This document shows positions 12,383 to 14,954 of a DNA stretch of 14,954 bases, piece after piece; positions within the stretch are counted from its first letter, which is position 1; every line of letters starts with the position of its first letter. This stretch comes from DATKSS01 sp049582065. GTDB taxonomy: Bacteria; Chloroflexota; Dormibacteria; Dormibacterales; Dormibacteraceae. The position numbers and the translations under genes are program-made. Location of the stretch: positions 1 to 14,954 of the forward strand of contig JBAUTF010000054.1 of assembly GCA_049582065.1 (NCBI GenBank). The letters are read 5' to 3'. The notes below the pieces were generated by a model. It ran no database searches. It had not been told where the DNA came from and was given only the letters and a program-made list of their open reading frames with translations.

Positions 12383-13393
12383 GTGGTGGATGCGATCGCC
12401 GCCGCGCAGGCCTTGTCAGAGATCGGCTACCTGCTCCGGCAGGACCCTGACGAGAAGTTCCGGGCCAAGGCTTTCTCGGGCGCCGCCTGGTCGCTCGCGA
12501 TCCAGCGGCCGGACCTCGCCGCGCTGCACCGTCGTGACGAGTTGACCACGCTCGAAGGCGTCGGCGCGGGAATTGCGAAGGTGCTCTCCGACCTGATCGA
12601 CAACGGGCACAGCCGCTATCTCGAACGGCTGCGCGAGCAGATGAAGCAGCCGGCCCGCGACGACGAATCGGCTCTCGACTTCTCCCGGTACCAGGGCGAC
12701 GTGCACTCGCATTCCGATTGGAGCGACGGCAAGGCGACGATGCTCGAGATGGCCAAAGGCTCCGAAGCGATGGGCTATCGGTACCTCGGCGTCACCGACC
12801 ACTCGCCCCGCATCACCGTCGTTCATGGGCTGAACGCCGAGCGGCTTCTCGCGCAATCCGTCCAGATGGCCGAGGTGCAGAAGCAGGTGCCGGGGGTGAC
12901 CTTGCTACAGGGCATCGAGGTCGACATCCTGGAGGACGGCGCGCTCGACCTGCCCGACGCAGTGCTCGAGCTCCTCGACATCGTCATCGCCTCGCCTCAC
13001 GTCAAGCTGCGCCAGGACCCGGCCGCGATGACCGAGCGCATGCTTCGCGCGGCGTCGCATCCACACGTAGACGTGATCGGCCATCCGACGGGTCGCCGCC
13101 CTGGCTCTCGTGAAGGCGCGAGCTACGACTTCGAGGCCGTGTTCAAAGAGGCGGCCCGCCACCACGTCGCGCTCGAGATCGACTGCGACCCGGCGCGTAT
13201 GGACCTGTCCCCGGAGATGGCCCGGCTCGCCTTTGAGTGCGGCTGCAACTTCACCCTCGACGCGGACGCGCACTCGCCCGCCGAGTTCGTCTACGTCCCG
13301 ATGGCCATGTGGATGGCGCGCCGCGCCGGCATCCCGCAGGACCGGATCCTCAACTTCCGGGCGCTCGAAGACTTGACAATGATTGCAAAATGA
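12383..13393 (+). CDS. HhH-PHP protein: PolX-like without the polymerase domain
   Basis: 336 residues. Residues 3-85 resemble the N-terminal helical/8-kDa domain of bacterial PolX, with a helix-hairpin-helix LEGVGAGIAK (57-66). Residues 104-336 are a PHP metallohydrolase domain like the C-terminal domain of PolX. PHP ligands visible are H108 and H110 in GDVHSHSDWSDG, D139 and H140 in VTDHS, E179 in GIEVDI, H206 in ASPHV, H234 in VIGHPTGR, and D294 and H297 in DADAHSP. The nucleotidyltransferase palm and its aspartates, which in a normal roughly 570-residue PolX lie between these parts, are missing; the join falls at about 86-103 and is in frame. It is probably a DNA-binding nuclease or phosphoesterase, perhaps in repair. 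The start is GTG 12383 or the adjacent GTG 12386, with no Shine-Dalgarno. Confidence 0.9.
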   Translation: MVDAIAAAQALSEIGYLLRQDPDEKFRAKAFSGAAWSLAIQRPDLAALHRRDELTTLEGVGAGIAKVLSDLIDNGHSRYLERLREQMKQPARDDESALDFSRYQGDVHSHSDWSDGKATMLEMAKGSEAMGYRYLGVTDHSPRITVVHGLNAERLLAQSVQMAEVQKQVPGVTLLQGIEVDILEDGALDLPDAVLELLDIVIASPHVKLRQDPAAMTERMLRAASHPHVDVIGHPTGRRPGSREGASYDFEAVFKEAARHHVALEIDCDPARMDLSPEMARLAFECGCNFTLDADAHSPAEFVYVPMAMWMARRAGIPQDRILNFRALEDLTMIAK

Positions 13394-13402
13394 CGTCATA
13401 TT
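13373..13402 (+). promoter_or_regulatory. Promoter of the RHH/Clp-N gene
   Basis: A consensus -35 TTGACA (13373-13378) and a CATATT -10 (13397-13402) are separated by 18 bp. The -10 ends six bases before the ATG at 13409, so the mRNA should begin at the A of the ATG. The -35 lies inside the last codons of the upstream gene. Confidence 0.6.
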
Positions 13403-13403
13403 G
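13386..13403. promoter_or_regulatory. 18-bp near-perfect palindrome over spacer and -10, candidate operator
   Basis: CAAAATGACGTCATATTG is symmetric at 16 of 18 positions around a core ATGACGTCAT. It covers the stop codon of the upstream gene, the 3' part of the spacer and all of the -10. Since the downstream product has a ribbon-helix-helix domain, autorepression is the simplest reading; this is inference. Confidence 0.5.
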
Positions 13404-13408
13404 GCCCG

Positions 13409-14113
13409 ATGGCGAAGGCGACCACGGTCAGATTCACGGACGAGATATTCGCCCGGCTCGACCAGGCATCGGCGCGAACCGGCATGCCCGTCAACTCGAT
13501 CGTCATCGCCGCGTGCCTCGAGTGGATGCAGCGCCACACGCCCGTGCCGTCCCAGCCCGCGATGGGCGTGGAGCTTCCCTCGACAGAAGGACTGCCCTTC
13601 GGCGTGCCACCCCGGTGGGCGACGATCCAGAGGGCGGTCGTCGAAGCGGTTGCCGGGCGCACGCAACCTCTTTATCCGTTCGCGCGCTTCACGAACGCTG
13701 CGCAGAACATGCTGACCGCGGCAAACGCCGAGGCCAAAAAGAGCGGCTTCCGGTACATCGGAACGGAGCACCTACTCCTGGGGGCGTTCGCGGACGCGAC
13801 TTCGCATTCGGCACTCATCCTGGCCTCGCTAGGCGTGCGCGAGGACACCGTCCGCTCGGCGTTGGAGAGGATGCTGCACACCAAGGAGCCAACCGCCAAC
13901 CCGAGGATCATTCCGACCTCTCGCGTGAAGAAAGTGATCGAGCTGGCGTTCAAGCTGTGCGGTGCCGCGGGTGATCCACGCGTGGGCACCGGCCACATAT
14001 TGCTGGCGCTGGCGTCTGAGGGTCAGGGGATCGCGGCGCACGCGCTGAAGGACGCCGGCGTCACCGCCGACCGCATCCAGGCCGCCATGGAGAACACCGA
14101 ACCTGAACCCTGA
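13409..14113 (+). CDS. Ribbon-helix-helix / double Clp-N domain fusion protein
   Basis: 234 residues with no ATPase module. Residues 4-43 look like a ribbon-helix-helix DNA-binding domain: strand TTVRFTDEI, helix FARLDQASARTG, turn MPVNS, helix IVIAACLEWMQRH. A Pro-rich linker follows (44-90). Two Clp-N repeats come next: residues 91-157 with FTNAAQNML and YIGTEHLLLGAF, and 168-228 with SRVKKVIELAFK and VGTGHILLAL. In ClpC/ClpA this double repeat binds substrates, adaptors and several natural antibiotics. Free-standing Clp-N proteins such as mycobacterial ClpC2 act without an AAA+ domain; as I recall, ClpC2 binds cyclomarin and controls its own expression. Here a different DNA-binding fold is attached. 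The ATG at 13409 has no Shine-Dalgarno and fits a leaderless mRNA from the adjacent promoter. Its function is inferred, the domain calls are fairly firm. Confidence 0.85.
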   Translation: MAKATTVRFTDEIFARLDQASARTGMPVNSIVIAACLEWMQRHTPVPSQPAMGVELPSTEGLPFGVPPRWATIQRAVVEAVAGRTQPLYPFARFTNAAQNMLTAANAEAKKSGFRYIGTEHLLLGAFADATSHSALILASLGVREDTVRSALERMLHTKEPTANPRIIPTSRVKKVIELAFKLCGAAGDPRVGTGHILLALASEGQGIAAHALKDAGVTADRIQAAMENTEPEP

Positions 14114-14120
14114 GAGGGCT

Positions 14121-14126
14121 TAGCAT
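14121..14126 (+). promoter_or_regulatory. -10-like TAGCAT before the monooxygenase gene
   Basis: TAGCAT (TAnnnT type) lies eight bases before the GTG start and would give a leaderless mRNA. There is no matching -35, and the gene may instead be read through from the Clp-N gene 21 bp upstream. Confidence 0.25.
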
Positions 14127-14134
14127 CTCGGTTC

Positions 14135-14954
14135 GTGGCGAAAGTCGGGATCATGATCGAGGGCCAGGAAGGACTCAGCTGGGACAGGTGGCGACGCATC
14201 TGCCACGACGCCGACACGCTGGGCTTCGCATCGCTGCGCCGCAGCGACCACCTCATCTCGCTGATGAGGTCGCCCGAGCGCGACTGCATCGAGTGCTGGA
14301 CCTCGCTCGGGCTTGCGGCCGAGTGGACGAAGCGGATCGAATTCGGACCAATGGTCAGCCCGATGACCTTTCGCAACCCGTCGGTCCTGGCCAAGATCGC
14401 AGCCAGCGTCGACACGCTTTCGGGCGGGCGCCTGCTGCTCGGCGTCGGAGCCGGCTGGAACGAGAACGAGCACACCGTCTACGGCATCCCATTCCTCACC
14501 GAGAAGCAGCGATTCGATCGGTTGGAGGAAGGCATCAAGACGATGCGCGACATCTGGCACAAGACAAACCCCAAGCCGGTGCGCAACCCGATCCCGCTCC
14601 TGATGGGCGGAAAGGGCGCCAAGCGCACCCTTCCGCTGGTCGCGCGCGAGGCAGCGGAGTGGAACCTCTCTCGCCTCGACGCTGACATGTTCCGGCAGCG
14701 CCGCGAGGTGCTCGAGCAGTGCTGTCGCGACATCGGCCGCGACCCGAGCACGATCCGCCGCTCGGTGATGACCAGCTACATCGTCGGCCGCGATCAAGCT
14801 GAGCTGCGCGAACGGGCGGCCCTGGTCAGCCAGGTCATCCCGGACCTGAGCGGCATGACGCCAGACGAGGTGCTCGAGCACAGAAAAGACGCATGGTTTG
14901 TGGGGATGCCCGAGCAGATCGCGGGCCGGATGCGGGAGTTCGCACGGCTGGGGG
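14135..14954 (+). CDS. LLM-class (luciferase-like) F420-dependent oxidoreductase, 3' end outside window
   Basis: The frame is open from GTG 14135 to the right edge, giving 273 residues of a probable 300-residue protein. The N-terminal strand and helix (VGIMIEGQEGLSWDRWRRI in outline, then DADTLGFASLRRSDHL) are typical of the bacterial-luciferase-like TIM barrel. So are GPMVSPMTFRNPSVLAKIAASVD, the loop LSGGRLLLGVGAGWNENEH, and the following YGIPF..EKQRFDRLEEGI and IPLLMGGKGAKRTLPL segments. Such proteins use reduced F420 (sometimes FMN) to oxidise or reduce diverse small molecules. The substrate cannot be predicted. An in-frame ATG at 14153 is a later possible start but would lose the first beta strand. 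It lies 21 bp after the Clp-N fusion gene in the same direction. Confidence 0.88.
   Translation, partial: MAKVGIMIEGQEGLSWDRWRRICHDADTLGFASLRRSDHLISLMRSPERDCIECWTSLGLAAEWTKRIEFGPMVSPMTFRNPSVLAKIAASVDTLSGGRLLLGVGAGWNENEHTVYGIPFLTEKQRFDRLEEGIKTMRDIWHKTNPKPVRNPIPLLMGGKGAKRTLPLVAREAAEWNLSRLDADMFRQRREVLEQCCRDIGRDPSTIRRSVMTSYIVGRDQAELRERAALVSQVIPDLSGMTPDEVLEHRKDAWFVGMPEQIAGRMREFARLG

Noticed and set aside
12905..13771. 288-codon open frame on the minus strand
   Set aside because: It is antisense to the HhH-PHP and Clp-N fusion genes, both with clear domain motifs.
13409..14113. Truncated ClpC whose AAA+ part was lost by frameshift
   Set aside because: The downstream sequence is an intact monooxygenase gene with no Clp ATPase remnants, and the RHH part and dedicated promoter argue for a designed small protein.

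Overview
This is a gene-dense, high-GC bacterial chromosome segment with 17 well-supported genes and one partial reading frame at the left edge. I see no rRNA, tRNA, CRISPR array, transposase or phage gene. The genes for inositol-1-phosphate synthase, a phosphatidylinositol-phosphate-synthase-like enzyme, a PimA-like mannosyltransferase and an MshB/Mca-like deacetylase resemble actinobacterial lipid and thiol metabolism. The IspH, however, is of the Bacillus-like 'PRGYCxGVVDA' subtype rather than the usual actinobacterial 'PRGYCAGVDRA' form. That mixture suggests a deep-branching high-GC lineage near Actinobacteria/Chloroflexota (for example Dormibacterota-like) rather than a mainstream actinomycete. 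This placement is inference.

Layout. (1) 1-242, plus strand: the C-terminal tail of a protein that enters from the left. (2) 263-12359, minus strand: a long co-directional run that reads, in transcription order, folE / arsR-ino1-acyltransferase-acyltransferase / pimA-pgsA-holB-hisC-HD hydrolase-2-hydroxyacid dehydrogenase-HAD phosphatase-PIG-L deacetylase / ispH. Slashes mark the only three real gaps. Most other junctions overlap (TGA with ATG, GTG or TTG) or abut, so translation is probably coupled. Two of the gaps (8244-8464 and 1133-1293) hold hairpin-rich repeat-like DNA. The third (11696-11780) holds two copies of a palindromic operator in front of arsR. (3) 12383-14954, plus strand: an HhH-PHP protein related to PolX but without the polymerase domain, a ribbon-helix-helix/double-Clp-N fusion, and the 5' part of an F420-type luciferase-like monooxygenase.

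How the genes fit together. Ino1 makes inositol phosphate from glucose-6-phosphate. The CDP-alcohol phosphotransferase would put it on CDP-diacylglycerol, PimA would mannosylate the lipid, and the two LpxL/PatA-type acyltransferases could acylate the mannosides. An ArsR-family repressor without metal-ligand cysteines heads this set and overlaps ino1 by four bases. The PIG-L deacetylase could use an inositol-derived glucosaminide, as in mycothiol synthesis, but no other mycothiol gene is present. The clamp-loader subunit, HisC, HD hydrolase, dehydrogenase and HAD phosphatase are unrelated or loosely related passengers.

The most unusual item is the small ribbon-helix-helix/Clp-N fusion at 13409-14113. 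It has DNA-binding and Clp-adaptor-type domains but no ATPase. Directly in front of it is a TTGACA promoter whose spacer and -10 are covered by an 18-bp near-perfect palindrome. This looks like an autoregulated sensor or adaptor of Clp proteolysis, built like mycobacterial ClpC2 but with a different DNA-binding domain. Several genes at transcription-unit heads (arsR, the HhH-PHP gene, the Clp-N fusion, the monooxygenase) lack a Shine-Dalgarno sequence and have a -10-like hexamer 3-9 bases before the start codon, which suggests leaderless mRNAs. Genes inside the minus-strand operon often have good Shine-Dalgarno sites.
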